Below the pieces are notes generated by a model. That model was not told the origin of the DNA. It saw nothing but the letters and a program-made list of their open reading frames with translations, and searched no databases. Both the position numbers and the translations under genes were made by a program. Below, piece by piece: positions 37,172 through 45,574 of a DNA stretch of 64,000 nt. Source of the stretch: Actinacidiphila oryziradicis (lineage in GTDB: Bacteria > Actinomycetota > Actinomycetes > Streptomycetales > Streptomycetaceae); assembly GCF_005047355.1 (NCBI RefSeq), contig NZ_SUMC01000004.1:186001-250000 (forward strand). The letters run 5' to 3'. Each line of letters opens with the position of its first letter. The stretch's first letter is position 1.

Positions 37172-37792
37172 TTACAGCAGGCCGTAGCGCATCGCGCTGG
37201 TCACCGCCGCCGTCCGGTCGGCGACGCCCAGCTTGCCGAAGGCACGCAGCAGATGCGTTTTGACCGTCGACTCGCCGATGAAGAGCCGGCGCCCGATCTC
37301 GGCGTTCGTACAGCCCTCGGCGACCAGCCGCAGTACCGCGGTCTCGCGCTCCGAGAGCCGGGGCCGCTCGGGGCGGGTGCGCAGTTGGTCCACCAGGCGG
37401 GCCGCGACCGAGGGCGCGAGGACGGTCTCGCCGCGGGCGGCGGCCCGGATGGCGTCGGCGAGTTCGGCGCGGGCGAGGTCCTTCAGGAGGTAGCCCGCGG
37501 CGCCGGCTTCGACGGCGCGCAGGATATCGCTGTCGGTTTCGTACGTCGTGAGCACGACCACCCGGCAGGGCAGCCCGGCGGCGGTCATGCGGGCGATCGA
37601 CTCGACGCCGCCGCCGTCCGGCATCCGCAGGTCCATGAGCACGATGTCGGGCAGGAGGGCGGCGCTGAGGGCCTCGGCCCGGGGGCCGCTGGCGGCCTCG
37701 CCGACAACTTCCAGGTCCGGCTCGGTGCTGAGCATGCCGCGCAGGCCTTCCCGTACGACCGGATGGTCGTCGGCGAGCAGGATCCGGATCAC
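37172..37792 (-). CDS. NarL/LuxR-family response regulator
   Basis: A 206-residue regulator. The receiver domain opens MIRILLADDHPVVREGL, with the phospho-acceptor Asp54 in VLMDLRMPDG. The C-terminal LuxR helix-turn-helix is complete: RLSERETAVLRLVAEGCTNAEIGRRL, then ESTVKTHL. The start GTG 37792 overlaps the histidine kinase stop by four bases. With that kinase it forms a two-component pair that probably controls the two ABC genes upstream in the same operon. Confidence 0.92.
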   Translation of the reverse strand: MIRILLADDHPVVREGLRGMLSTEPDLEVVGEAASGPRAEALSAALLPDIVLMDLRMPDGGGVESIARMTAAGLPCRVVVLTTYETDSDILRAVEAGAAGYLLKDLARAELADAIRAAARGETVLAPSVAARLVDQLRTRPERPRLSERETAVLRLVAEGCTNAEIGRRLFIGESTVKTHLLRAFGKLGVADRTAAVTSAMRYGLL

Positions 37793-39021
37793 GCGTCGCT
37801 CCTCGGGGGCAGGGACAGGGACGGGCCGACCGGCAGGGTCACCGTGACTTCCGTGCCGCGGCCGGGGGCACTGCGGATCTCGGCGGCACCGCCGATCTCC
37901 GCGGCGCGGGAGCGGATCCCGGCGAGACCGTAGCCGCCGGAGGTGGCATGAAGGGGGAAGCCGCGGCCCCGGTCGCGGACGGACAGGTGCAGGGTCTCGG
38001 CGGCGTAATCCAGCGCGACGGTGACGCAGGCGTCCGGTCCCGCGTGCCGTCTGGCGTTGGCCAGGGCCTCCTGGCAGGTGCGGAGCGCGACCACTTCCAC
38101 GGCGGCGGGCAGGCCGCGGGCGGCGCCCGTCACCTCGACGGCGGCCGGGGTTCCGGTCTGTTCCGCGTGCCGGGCCGCCAGGCGCCGTAAGGCGTCCGGG
38201 AGGGAGCTGCCGTCAAGGCCGGCGGGGGTGCCGTCGGTGACGAGGGCGCGGGCCTCGGCGAGATTCTCGCGGGCGGTACGGTCCATGAGCCGGAGATGGC
38301 GGAGGGCCTGCGCGGGGTCGTGTCCGAGCTCGGACTCGACGGCCTGCACGAGCATGAGCAGGCTGGTGAAGCCCTGCGCGAGGGTGTCGTGTATCTCACG
38401 GGAGAGCCGTTCCCGCTCGGCGAGGGCGCCGCGTTCGGCGGAGAGCCGGGTGACCTCCTCCCGGCTGGCGTCCAACTCGGCGATCAGCGTGGCCCGTTCG
38501 GAGCTCTGGTCCATGATGCGGCTGATCCAGGTGCCGAACACGCCGGAGAAGACCAGCGTGACCACGGCGAAGACGGAGTTGAAGAACAGCACGTCGCTCG
38601 CGGGACGCCACAGCAGTGCCCAGCCCACCACCGGCACGAGGTTGATCACTACGACGCCTAGCAGCGCCCGCCGCAACCCCAGCACCATGAAGCACTGCGG
38701 GACGAGCACGAAGGCGGCGAGCCTGGTCTCGCCCACCATGAAGGCCGACGGCAGGAAGAGCAGCAGGGCCACGTCGATGTAGACCAAGGCCCGCCGCTCG
38801 TCCTCGCCCCCGGTCCGCAGCAGGGGGCGCCCGACCCATACGTACCAGGGCACTTGCGCGGTGAACAGCACTGCCGCGGCCACCCGGATCCCCAGCCCGG
38901 GCACAGAGGCCCCGAGCACGAAGACCAGGGTGGCCGCGTACGTCACCGCGAAGTAGGCGTCCCAGAGGCGGAAGGAGCGCTCCCAGACGTGGCCGTCGCG
39001 GGCCGGTGCGCCGACCCGCAC
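37789..39021 (-). CDS. Sensor histidine kinase (HisKA_3 type), carries a TTA codon
   Basis: A 410-residue kinase. Five to six hydrophobic segments fill residues about 18-165, a linker helix follows, and the HisKA_3 dimerisation region has RLSREIHDTLAQGF with the phospho-acceptor His211. The C-terminal ATPase domain has LRTCQEALANARRHAG (N box) and GYGLAGIRSRAAEIGG (G box). GTG 39021 starts just inside the end of the permease gene (15-base overlap). Codon 278 is TTA (38188-38190 on the minus strand), a rare codon in Streptomyces. The kinase and regulator follow an ABC exporter, suggesting drug or lipid sensing. Confidence 0.9.
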   Translation of the reverse strand: MRVGAPARDGHVWERSFRLWDAYFAVTYAATLVFVLGASVPGLGIRVAAAVLFTAQVPWYVWVGRPLLRTGGEDERRALVYIDVALLLFLPSAFMVGETRLAAFVLVPQCFMVLGLRRALLGVVVINLVPVVGWALLWRPASDVLFFNSVFAVVTLVFSGVFGTWISRIMDQSSERATLIAELDASREEVTRLSAERGALAERERLSREIHDTLAQGFTSLLMLVQAVESELGHDPAQALRHLRLMDRTARENLAEARALVTDGTPAGLDGSSLPDALRRLAARHAEQTGTPAAVEVTGAARGLPAAVEVVALRTCQEALANARRHAGPDACVTVALDYAAETLHLSVRDRGRGFPLHATSGGYGLAGIRSRAAEIGGAAEIRSAPGRGTEVTVTLPVGPSLSLPPRSDA

Positions 39022-39032
39022 GCCGTCCCCGC

Positions 39033-39884
39033 TCAGCCGTCGCTCCGGTTCTTCCACCGGAAGGTCATCAGGCACAGCACCAATCCTCCGACGCACCAGG
39101 CCGCCAGCACCAGCGCGGTCTTTCCGTACTCCCATGATCCGGCCTGTTCGAGCACGGCCGCCCGCTCGGGCAGGAACACCCCGCGGAAACCCTGGCACAT
39201 CCACTTCAACGGGAAGAGCGCGCCGACGTCGAGCAGCCAGTTGGGGACGGTGCCGATCGCTATGTAGACGCCTGACACGAACTGCAGGACCAGGAAGGGC
39301 AGTACGACCACCGAGGTGGCGCTTTTCCCCGTACGGGGGAGGCTGCTGATCGCGATCCCCAGCAGCGCGCAGCCGGTCAGCCCCAGGGTGAAGATCCAGC
39401 CGAAAGTCAGCCACTTCGTGGGGCTGGTGGGCAGATCGAGGCCGAAGAGGGTCGCGCCGGCGGCCAGCAGGACGGCGGTCTCGGCGATGCCGGTGACCAG
39501 AACGAGCCACAGCTTGCCGAGGAAGTACGCGGCCGGCGGCATCGGGGTGCCGCGCAGCCGGCGCAGCACCTTCTCGTCCCGTTCGATGGCGATGGAGATG
39601 CCGAGCGACTGGAAGCTCACCGACATCAGGCCGGCGCCGATCATCGCCGCCACATAGAGCTGCGAGGCGCTGATGCCCGCGCCCTGGACGTCGTCGTGGA
39701 AGATCGAGGCGAAGAGCGCCAGGAACACCACAGGGAAGGCGAAAGTGAAGACCACCTGGTCGCGCTGGCGGAAGAACTGCCTGATCTCCAGCGCCCCCCG
39801 GACCAGCCCGAGGTTCCAGGCCCCCGGCAGCCGTGGGGCAGTGGCGGCGGAGCCGGTCCGTGCGGTCGTCGCGGTGGTTGTCAT
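39033..39884 (-). CDS. ABC-2 type transporter permease
   Basis: A 283-residue permease of the ABC-2 family (DrrB/YadH type): cytoplasmic N-terminus, then six hydrophobic segments (from VVFTFAFPVVFLALFASIF through the last one, LVLAAWCVGGLVLCL), with the conserved ERDEKVLRRLRGTP coupling helix. ATG 39884 follows GGAGG and overlaps the ATPase stop by four bases. Partners of this type export drugs or polyketides, or flip lipids. Its place beside a two-component system fits an inducible exporter. Confidence 0.9.
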   Translation of the reverse strand: MTTTATTARTGSAATAPRLPGAWNLGLVRGALEIRQFFRQRDQVVFTFAFPVVFLALFASIFHDDVQGAGISASQLYVAAMIGAGLMSVSFQSLGISIAIERDEKVLRRLRGTPMPPAAYFLGKLWLVLVTGIAETAVLLAAGATLFGLDLPTSPTKWLTFGWIFTLGLTGCALLGIAISSLPRTGKSATSVVVLPFLVLQFVSGVYIAIGTVPNWLLDVGALFPLKWMCQGFRGVFLPERAAVLEQAGSWEYGKTALVLAAWCVGGLVLCLMTFRWKNRSDG

Positions 39885-40741
39885 CGAGCGTCCTCCTGTG
39901 CCTCTCCGATGAGTCGCAGATACATGTCCTCGAGAGTGGGCCGGGTGACCCGCAGCTCCGGGATCTCGCCGTCGATGCGGCGGGCCAGTTCGGCCACCGT
40001 CCGGGTGGGGGTGTCGGTGTCCTCGGTGCGAGGCGTGCCGTCGGGCTCCGTCCAGCGCACAGTGGCCCGGGCCTGGGCACGGCCGCCGAGCGTGCCGGGG
40101 GCGCCCTGGGCGACGACCCTGCCCGAGGCGATCACCGCGAGGCGGTCGGCGAGCGCCTCGGCCTCGTCCAGGTAGTGGGTGGTGAGGACGATGGTGGTGC
40201 CCTCCTCGGCAAGGCGCCGGATCAGCTCCCAGAACTGCCGCCGGGCCACCGGGTCGAAGCCGGTCGTCGGCTCGTCCAGGAGCAGCAGTTCCGGGGCGCC
40301 GATCACCCCGAGCGCCACGTCCAGCCGTCGGCGCTGTCCTCCGGACAGCGCCTTGGTACGGCTGTCCGCCTTCTCCTGCAGCCCGACCAGCGCGATGGTC
40401 TCCTCCGGGTCGCGTGGCCGCGGGTAGTACCGGGCGAAGTGCCGGACCGTCTCGGCGACCGTCAGCTCCGCGGGGGCGGACTCGTCCTGCCATACGATGC
40501 CGACCCGCGCCTGCCAGTCCCGGCTGCCGCTGCCGGGGTCCTCGCCCAGTACGGAGACCTCGCCCCCGTCGCGGGTGCGGTGTCCCTGGAGGATCTCCAC
40601 CGTTGTGCTCTTGCCGGCCCCGTTGGGCCCAAGGATGCCGAACACCTCGCCCTGCTCGATGTCCAGATCCAGACCGTCGACCGCGGTGACATCGCCGTAC
40701 CGCTTGCGAAGCCCCCGGACTCGTACCGCGTGTTGTGTCAT
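39881..40741 (-). CDS. ABC transporter ATP-binding protein (DrrA-like)
   Basis: A 286-residue ATPase. Walker A is GPNGAGKST (residues 38-46), the signature motif is LSGGQRRRLDVALG, Walker B is LLLLDEPTTGFDP, and the H-loop is LTTHYLDEAEALAD. The C-terminal domain is that of DrrA-type exporters. It is the first gene of a minus-strand operon: ATPase, permease, kinase, regulator. The start ATG 40741 gives MTQHAVRVRGLRKRYG. Confidence 0.93.
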   Translation of the reverse strand: MTQHAVRVRGLRKRYGDVTAVDGLDLDIEQGEVFGILGPNGAGKSTTVEILQGHRTRDGGEVSVLGEDPGSGSRDWQARVGIVWQDESAPAELTVAETVRHFARYYPRPRDPEETIALVGLQEKADSRTKALSGGQRRRLDVALGVIGAPELLLLDEPTTGFDPVARRQFWELIRRLAEEGTTIVLTTHYLDEAEALADRLAVIASGRVVAQGAPGTLGGRAQARATVRWTEPDGTPRTEDTDTPTRTVAELARRIDGEIPELRVTRPTLEDMYLRLIGEAQEDAR

Positions 40742-40901
40742 GCCTCAATGCTCCGGTCGCCGGCGGCGGAACGGAACGACCGGGAGGACGGGGTGTTGTC
40801 CGTCGAACGGTGGACACGGCAGGATGACACCCGGCACCTCCCGCAGGGCGCTAGCGTTGGCAGGACAGCAGAGGATTTACGGGACCTACGGGAACGGCGA
40901 C

Positions 40902-41546
40902 ATGACGACATCAGCTCTGGACGAGACCCGCACCGGTGGCGACGAGCAGCCCCAACCCCAGGAGGGTATCGGTGCCGGGCGGGCGTTCAGCTGGCTGCTC
41001 GTGGTGTGCGGCGCCCTGGGGCTGCTCGCCTCATGGGTCATCGTGATCGACAAGTTCAAGCTGCTGGAGGACCCCAATTTCGTCCCGGGCTGCAGCCTGA
41101 ACCCGATCATCTCCTGCGGCAACATCATGAAGAGCGCGCAGTCGCACGTCTTCGGGTTCCCGAACCCGATGATCGGCATGGTCGCCTACCCCGTGGTCAT
41201 CTGCGTCGGCGCGGGGATCCTGGCCGGCGCCCGCTACCGGCGCTGGTTCTGGCTCGGGCTGCAGGGCGGCACCCTCTTCGGCGTCGGCTTCGTGACCTGG
41301 CTGCAGTACCAGTCGCTGTACAGCATCGGTTCCCTGTGCCTGTGGTGCTCACTGGCGTGGGTCATCACCATCGCCCTCTTCTGGTACACGGGGGTTCACA
41401 ACATCAAGCACGGCGTCATCCCCGTGCCCGAGCGGGCCCGGGACCTGATCCTGGAGTTCCACTGGGTGGTGCCGGTGCTCTGGTACGGGATCATCGCGAC
41501 GCTCATCCTGACCCGCTGGTGGTCGTACTGGAGCACGCTGCTCTGA
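40902..41546 (+). CDS. Vitamin K epoxide reductase family protein
   Basis: A 214-residue integral membrane protein with five hydrophobic segments. VKOR active-site cysteines are present: Cys146 and Cys149 as CLWC, and the loop cysteines Cys64 and Cys72. In bacteria, VKOR reoxidises DsbA-like proteins through a quinone, so it would promote disulfide formation outside the membrane. ATG 40902 follows GGGAACGGCG. The gene is divergent from the ABC operon and followed by a short hairpin (41613-41631). Confidence 0.92.
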   Translation: MTTSALDETRTGGDEQPQPQEGIGAGRAFSWLLVVCGALGLLASWVIVIDKFKLLEDPNFVPGCSLNPIISCGNIMKSAQSHVFGFPNPMIGMVAYPVVICVGAGILAGARYRRWFWLGLQGGTLFGVGFVTWLQYQSLYSIGSLCLWCSLAWVITIALFWYTGVHNIKHGVIPVPERARDLILEFHWVVPVLWYGIIATLILTRWWSYWSTLL

Positions 41547-41832
41547 TTTTTCATGCCGGGCTCGCACTGCTCGGCCCTGGGGGCCTCACAGGCAGCGCCG
41601 TGGTGCACGCTGCGCCGGACTCCGTCCGGCGGGTCGGGTGCCCCGGGACTGCTGCCTGGCCGACGGGTTGCCGCAGACGTGTGGCGCAGCCGGTCTGGAG
41701 CGCCGGACACATCCCGCCGCGATGCCGAGCAGCCACCACGGCGTGGTCCGGCGGTCTCAACCGGCCGGTGCCGGGTACCGTGCCGCAGCGCGCGCAACGG
41801 CGGTGTCGGTGCCGTGGCATAGGCTCACTGCT
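41547..41832. other. 286-base gene-free interval before rarA
   Basis: No gene supported. It contains an 8-base stem with a 3-base loop (41613-41620 with 41624-41631) that could end the VKOR gene, and otherwise only GC-rich sequence. The promoter of rarA should lie here but I cannot pick it out. Confidence 0.4.
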
Positions 41833-43185
41833 GTGGAACCCGACCTGTTCACCGCCGCCGCCGAAGAGCGCCAGATCCGCGAGCCGGGCAGCAGCCCCCT
41901 GGCTGTCCGGATGCGTCCGCGCACCCTGGACGAGGTGGTGGGCCAGCGTCATCTCCTCAAGCCCGGATCACCACTGCGCCGGCTGGTCGGCGAGGGCGGC
42001 GGCGGGCCCGCCGGGGCGTCCTCGGTGATCCTGTGGGGCCCGCCCGGTATCGGAAAGACGACGCTGGCGTATGTGGTCAGCCAGGCGACCGAGAAGCGGT
42101 TCGTCGAGCTCTCGGCGATCACCGCGGGCGTCAAGGAGGTCCGCGCGGTCATCGAGAGCGCCAAGCGGCAGTCCGGCGGCTATCAGCGTGACACGGTGCT
42201 CTTCCTCGACGAGATCCACCGCTTCAGCAAGGCCCAGCAGGATTCCCTGCTGCCCGCCGTGGAGAACCGCTGGGTCACCCTGATCGCGGCCACCACCGAG
42301 AATCCGTACTTCTCGATCATCTCCCCGCTGCTCTCCCGCTCCCTGCTGCTCACCCTCGAGCCCCTCACCGACGAGGACCTGCGCGCACTGCTGCGCCGGG
42401 CGCTCACCGAGGAGCGCGGGCTGAATGGCGCCGTGCGGCTCCCGGAGGACAGCGAGGCACATCTGCTGCGGATCGCCGGCGGGGACGCGCGGCGTGCCCT
42501 CACCGCGCTGGAGGCGGGTGCGGGGTCGGCCATAGCGAAGGGCGAGGAGGAGATCACCCTCGCCACTCTGGAGGACGCCGTCAACCGGGCCGCGGTCAGG
42601 TACGACCGGGACGGCGACCAGCACTACGACGTGGCGAGTGCCCTGATCAAGTCCATCCGCGGCTCGGACGTGGATGCCGCGCTGCACTACCTCGCCCGCA
42701 TGATCGAGGCCGGCGAGGACCCGCGCTTCATCGCGCGGCGGCTGATGATCTCCGCCAGCGAGGACATCGGTCTGGCCGACCCGACCGCGTTGCCCACCGC
42801 CGTGGCGGCAGCCCAGGCGGTCGCGCTCATCGGCTTCCCCGAGGCCTCGCTCACCCTCAGCCATGCCACCATCGCCCTCGCCCTGGCCCCCAAGTCCAAC
42901 GCCGTGACGACCGCGATAGGGGCCGCGCTCGCCGACGTACGGGCGGGCAAGGCCGGGCCGGTGCCGCCGCATCTGCGGGACGGGCACTACAAGGGCGCCG
43001 CCAAGCTGGGGCATGCCCAGGGGTATGTGTATCCGCATGATGTGCCGGGTGGCATCGCCGCCCAGCAGTATGCGCCGGACGCGATTCACGGCACCCGGTA
43101 CTACGAGCCCACCCGCCATGGCGCGGAGGCCCGCTATGCCGACGTGCTGGACCGTGTCCGTGGGCGGCTGGCGGGGGAGCAGTAG
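41833..43185 (+). CDS. rarA: Replication-associated recombination protein RarA (MgsA)
   Basis: A 450-residue AAA+ ATPase of the RarA/MgsA/WRNIP1 family: Walker [10 protein letters not shown], Walker [16 protein letters not shown], sensor [10 protein letters not shown]. The C-terminal tetramerisation domain has [17 protein letters not shown] and HPHDVPGGxxxQQY-like residues ([14 protein letters not shown]). It acts at stalled replication forks. The start GTG 41833 gives [14 protein letters not shown]. The region upstream in this frame is Arg/Gly-rich and not convincing. It ends 12 bases before the convergent DUF2470 pseudogene. Confidence 0.95.
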   Translation: MEPDLFTAAAEERQIREPGSSPLAVRMRPRTLDEVVGQRHLLKPGSPLRRLVGEGGGGPAGASSVILWGPPGIGKTTLAYVVSQATEKRFVELSAITAGVKEVRAVIESAKRQSGGYQRDTVLFLDEIHRFSKAQQDSLLPAVENRWVTLIAATTENPYFSIISPLLSRSLLLTLEPLTDEDLRALLRRALTEERGLNGAVRLPEDSEAHLLRIAGGDARRALTALEAGAGSAIAKGEEEITLATLEDAVNRAAVRYDRDGDQHYDVASALIKSIRGSDVDAALHYLARMIEAGEDPRFIARRLMISASEDIGLADPTALPTAVAAAQAVALIGFPEASLTLSHATIALALAPKSNAVTTAIGAALADVRAGKAGPVPPHLRDGHYKGAAKLGHAQGYVYPHDVPGGIAAQQYAPDAIHGTRYYEPTRHGAEARYADVLDRVRGRLAGEQ

Positions 43186-43196
43186 CCGGTCACTCT

Positions 43197-43936
43197 TCAC
43201 TCCCTGGCCGCCGCCTCGTGCGCGAGGGTGAAGAGCGCATGCATGACCCGGTGCAGTTCCTGGTGGCCGGCTCGGGGAATTCGAAGCGGGCGTCGAACAT
43301 CCCGCCGTCGCCGCTGAACCGCACCCGCAGCCGGAACCGGTCCAGCGCCAGGGGCACGGCGCTCAGGGCCTGTCCGGCCCCGGGACCGCGCCCGTCGGTG
43401 AGGGCGCGGAAGCACCCCACCTCGTTTCCGTGGGCGGCGGCCAGGTGCTGGAGCAGTTCGGCCTCGTGCGCGGCGAGCGGGTCGGGGAAGGCGGCCGTGA
43501 AGTCCTCGGGCTCGATGGGCTCGGCGCCTCACAGGTCGTCCACCGAGCCCTCGCGGACCTCCAGCCGCAGCTGGGCCCAGCCGGGGGCCGTGCGGTCCCA
43601 GTGACGTGGTGACCCAGCCCTCGAGCCAGGCGCGGCCGCGGATCCGGCGCGGCACCACGACGGGGGCTGGGTCACGACGTCACCGTCACCCTCGGTGTGG
43701 CGCGCCGCACGGGCGGCCGGGGAAGCGGAGGGAAAGAAGAGCAGCAGCACATCTCCGTCGGCGGTCACGCTCCGTTCAGCGGGTACCATGTGCTGTAGGT
43801 CCACGCGGTCCAGCTCTGGGATGACCAGTACGCCGGACGCGTTACCCTGCACGAGGGTTCGTGCGTGCTCGGCTGCCGATGGCAACCGGGCCGTTTCGTC
43901 TGCTTCGGGACGCGGCTGACCGTGCCTACTGGGCAT
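43197..43936 (-). pseudogene. Broken DUF2470-domain gene
   Basis: Pieces of one protein are spread over two reading frames. The first part (MPSRHGQPRPEADETARL onward) is in one frame; the segment VPRRIRGRAWLEGW is in the other, then the first frame returns for AQLRLEVREGSVDDL and hits a TGA at 43529-43531 where the family normally has Trp. The frame continues (EPIEPEDFTAAFPDP, LDRFRLRVRFSGDGG, FDARFEFPEP), and the tail ELHRVMHALFTLA is again shifted. So there are at least three frameshifts and one nonsense codon. DUF2470 domains occur in haem- and iron-related proteins. The stretch at 43662-43666 (five G) is a likely indel site. Sequencing error at each site cannot be excluded, but the nonsense codon argues for real decay. 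Confidence 0.75.
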
Positions 43937-43971
43937 GGGGTTCCCGGGACGGAATATGCGATCTCCTCCGA

Positions 43972-43990
43972 TAAGGTAAGCCTAACCTAA
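43972..43990. promoter_or_regulatory. Iron box (DmdR/IdeR type operator)
   Basis: TAAGGTAAGCCTAACCTAA matches the 19-base actinobacterial iron-regulator consensus (TTAGGTTAGSCTAACCTAA) at 17 positions. It lies 36 bases upstream of the DUF2470 pseudogene start on the minus strand and 24 bases upstream of rpsD on the plus strand. It would allow iron-dependent repression by DmdR1. Confidence 0.72.
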
Positions 43991-44013
43991 CCCACAATGG
44001 AGGTCTGGAGAAC

Positions 44014-44628
44014 GTGCCTAACCAGTCGCGTCCCAAGGTCAAGAAGTCCCGAGCGCTCGGTATCGCGCTCACCCCGAAGGCTGTGAAGTACTTCGAGGCT
44101 CGCCCCTACCCGCCGGGTGAGCATGGCCGTGGCCGCAAGCAGAACAGTGACTACAAGGTCCGTCTGCTGGAGAAGCAGCGCCTCCGTGCGCAGTACGACA
44201 TCTCCGAGCGGCAGATGGCCCGGGCCTACGACCGCGCTCGGAAGGTCGAAGGCAAGACCGGCGAAGCGCTGATCATCGAGCTTGAGCGCCGTCTGGACGC
44301 GCTCGTCCTGCGGGCCGGCCTGGCCCGCACGATCTACCAGGCCCGCCAGCAGGTGGTCCACGGTCACATCGAGGTCAACGGCCGCAAGGTCGACAAGCCG
44401 TCCTTCGTGGTCCGCCCGGACGATGTCGTCCAGGTCCGCGAGCGCTCCCGTGCGAAGACCCCGTTCCAGGTCGCCCGTGAGGGTGGCTGGGCCGGCGAGG
44501 GCGAGACCCCGAAGTACCTGCAGGTCAACCTCCAGGCGCTGGCTTTCCGCCTGGACCGCCTGCCGAACCGCCGCGAGGTCCCGGTGATCTGCGACGAGCA
44601 GCTCGTCGTCGAGTACTACGCCCGCTGA
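44014..44628 (+). CDS. rpsD: Ribosomal protein S4
   Basis: A 204-residue S4 protein. It starts [20 protein letters not shown], has the S4 RNA-binding domain ([32 protein letters not shown]) and ends [12 protein letters not shown]. It is the short, N-terminal-zinc-free type common in actinobacteria. The start GTG 44014 follows TGGAGAAC. The gene stands alone, away from the main ribosomal clusters; S4 is a primary rRNA-binding protein. The iron box just upstream probably belongs to the divergent gene. Confidence 0.97.
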   Translation: MPNQSRPKVKKSRALGIALTPKAVKYFEARPYPPGEHGRGRKQNSDYKVRLLEKQRLRAQYDISERQMARAYDRARKVEGKTGEALIIELERRLDALVLRAGLARTIYQARQQVVHGHIEVNGRKVDKPSFVVRPDDVVQVRERSRAKTPFQVAREGGWAGEGETPKYLQVNLQALAFRLDRLPNRREVPVICDEQLVVEYYAR

Positions 44629-44649
44629 TCCGGCTCCGCCGGAGGGTTC

Positions 44650-44695
44650 CAGCCCGTCGTCCCCCCGCCCCTCGCGGCAGCGGGACGACGGGCTG
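44650..44695 (+). terminator. Terminator after rpsD
   Basis: A 14-base perfect stem (44650-44663 with 44682-44695) with an 18-base loop, starting 22 bases after the stop. Confidence 0.8.
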
Positions 44696-44835
44696 TCGCA
44701 TGTTCAACCCGGCGCTCGCCGGGTTCGGACGAGACCGCCCGCACAGCACCCCCGGTTAATGCGGTAGGGAGCGCGAGGCCAACCGCGATAAGGTCGGTAT
44801 CTGGTTTTCCCGGCAATCGAGGAGCGCAGCGCAAC

Positions 44836-45258
44836 GTGTCCGGTGGAGAGGTAGCCAGCCTCATCGTGGCCGTCTTCTGGGCGATCCTGGTGTCCTTCCT
44901 GGCCGTGGTCCTGGTACGGCTCGCCCAGGCACTCCGGCAGGCCACAAAGCTCGTGGCGGACGTCACCGAGCAGGCCGTACCGCTGCTCGGCGAGGCCTCG
45001 ACGGCGCTCCGGTCCGCGCACGCGCAGCTCGCGCGGGTCGACACGATCACCGCCGATGTGCAGGAGGTCACCGCCAACGCCTCCGCGCTCTCCTCGACCG
45101 TCGCCGCCACCTTCGGCGGCCCGCTGGTGAAGGTCGCCGCCTTCGGCTTCGGCGTACGCCGCGCGGTGAACCTCCAGGCCGGCGACCGTACGAAGACCCG
45201 CACCGTGCTCGTCGGCAAGGCGCTGCCGGGCCGGCGCCGCCGAGGATCGAAGGGCTGA
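44836..45258 (+). CDS. DUF948-domain membrane protein
   Basis: A 140-residue protein. An N-terminal membrane helix (SLIVAVFWAILVSFLAVVLV) is followed by a helical, coiled-coil-like region (LVADVTEQAVPLLGEAST, HAQLARVDTITADVQEV) and a basic tail. This matches the DUF948 type. The start is GTG 44836. It precedes a short membrane protein and alaS in a tight cluster. Function is unknown; the topology suggests an envelope protein. Confidence 0.85.
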   Translation: MSGGEVASLIVAVFWAILVSFLAVVLVRLAQALRQATKLVADVTEQAVPLLGEASTALRSAHAQLARVDTITADVQEVTANASALSSTVAATFGGPLVKVAAFGFGVRRAVNLQAGDRTKTRTVLVGKALPGRRRRGSKG

Positions 45259-45265
45259 CACGCAG

Positions 45266-45574
45266 ATGTTCCGCCGCCTGTTCTGGTTCGTCACCGGCGC
45301 CGCCGCCGGCGTCTGGGCCACCACCAAGGTCAACCGCGCGATGCGCCGCCTGACCCCCGACAGCCTCGCCGCGGGCGCCGCCGACAAGGCGGTCGAAGCC
45401 GGTGCCCGGCTCAAGCTCTTCGCGTCCGACGTCCGGACCGGCATGGCCGTGCGTGAAGCACAGCTCAATGACGCACTGGGCCTCGCCGCCCCCGAGGCGG
45501 AACATCCCGAACTCCCCGCGCCGCGTCGCAAGGGGATCGCACGCGACACGCACAACCGGAAGGACGATCACTGA
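45266..45574 (+). CDS. Small membrane-associated protein upstream of alaS (DUF6167-like)
   Basis: A 102-residue protein with one N-terminal hydrophobic helix ([20 protein letters not shown]), a helical middle and an acidic-then-basic tail. It resembles the short protein I associate with this position in Streptomyces (DUF6167). ATG 45266 lies seven bases after the DUF948 gene, and its stop overlaps the alaS start (TGATGG). Function unknown. Confidence 0.78.
   Translation: MFRRLFWFVTGAAAGVWATTKVNRAMRRLTPDSLAAGAADKAVEAGARLKLFASDVRTGMAVREAQLNDALGLAAPEAEHPELPAPRRKGIARDTHNRKDDH

Noticed and set aside
41547..41832. Small plus-strand frames before rarA as an N-terminal extension
   Set aside because: They are Arg/Gly-rich, have no family support, and a good start (GTG 41833) lies at the RarA N-terminus.
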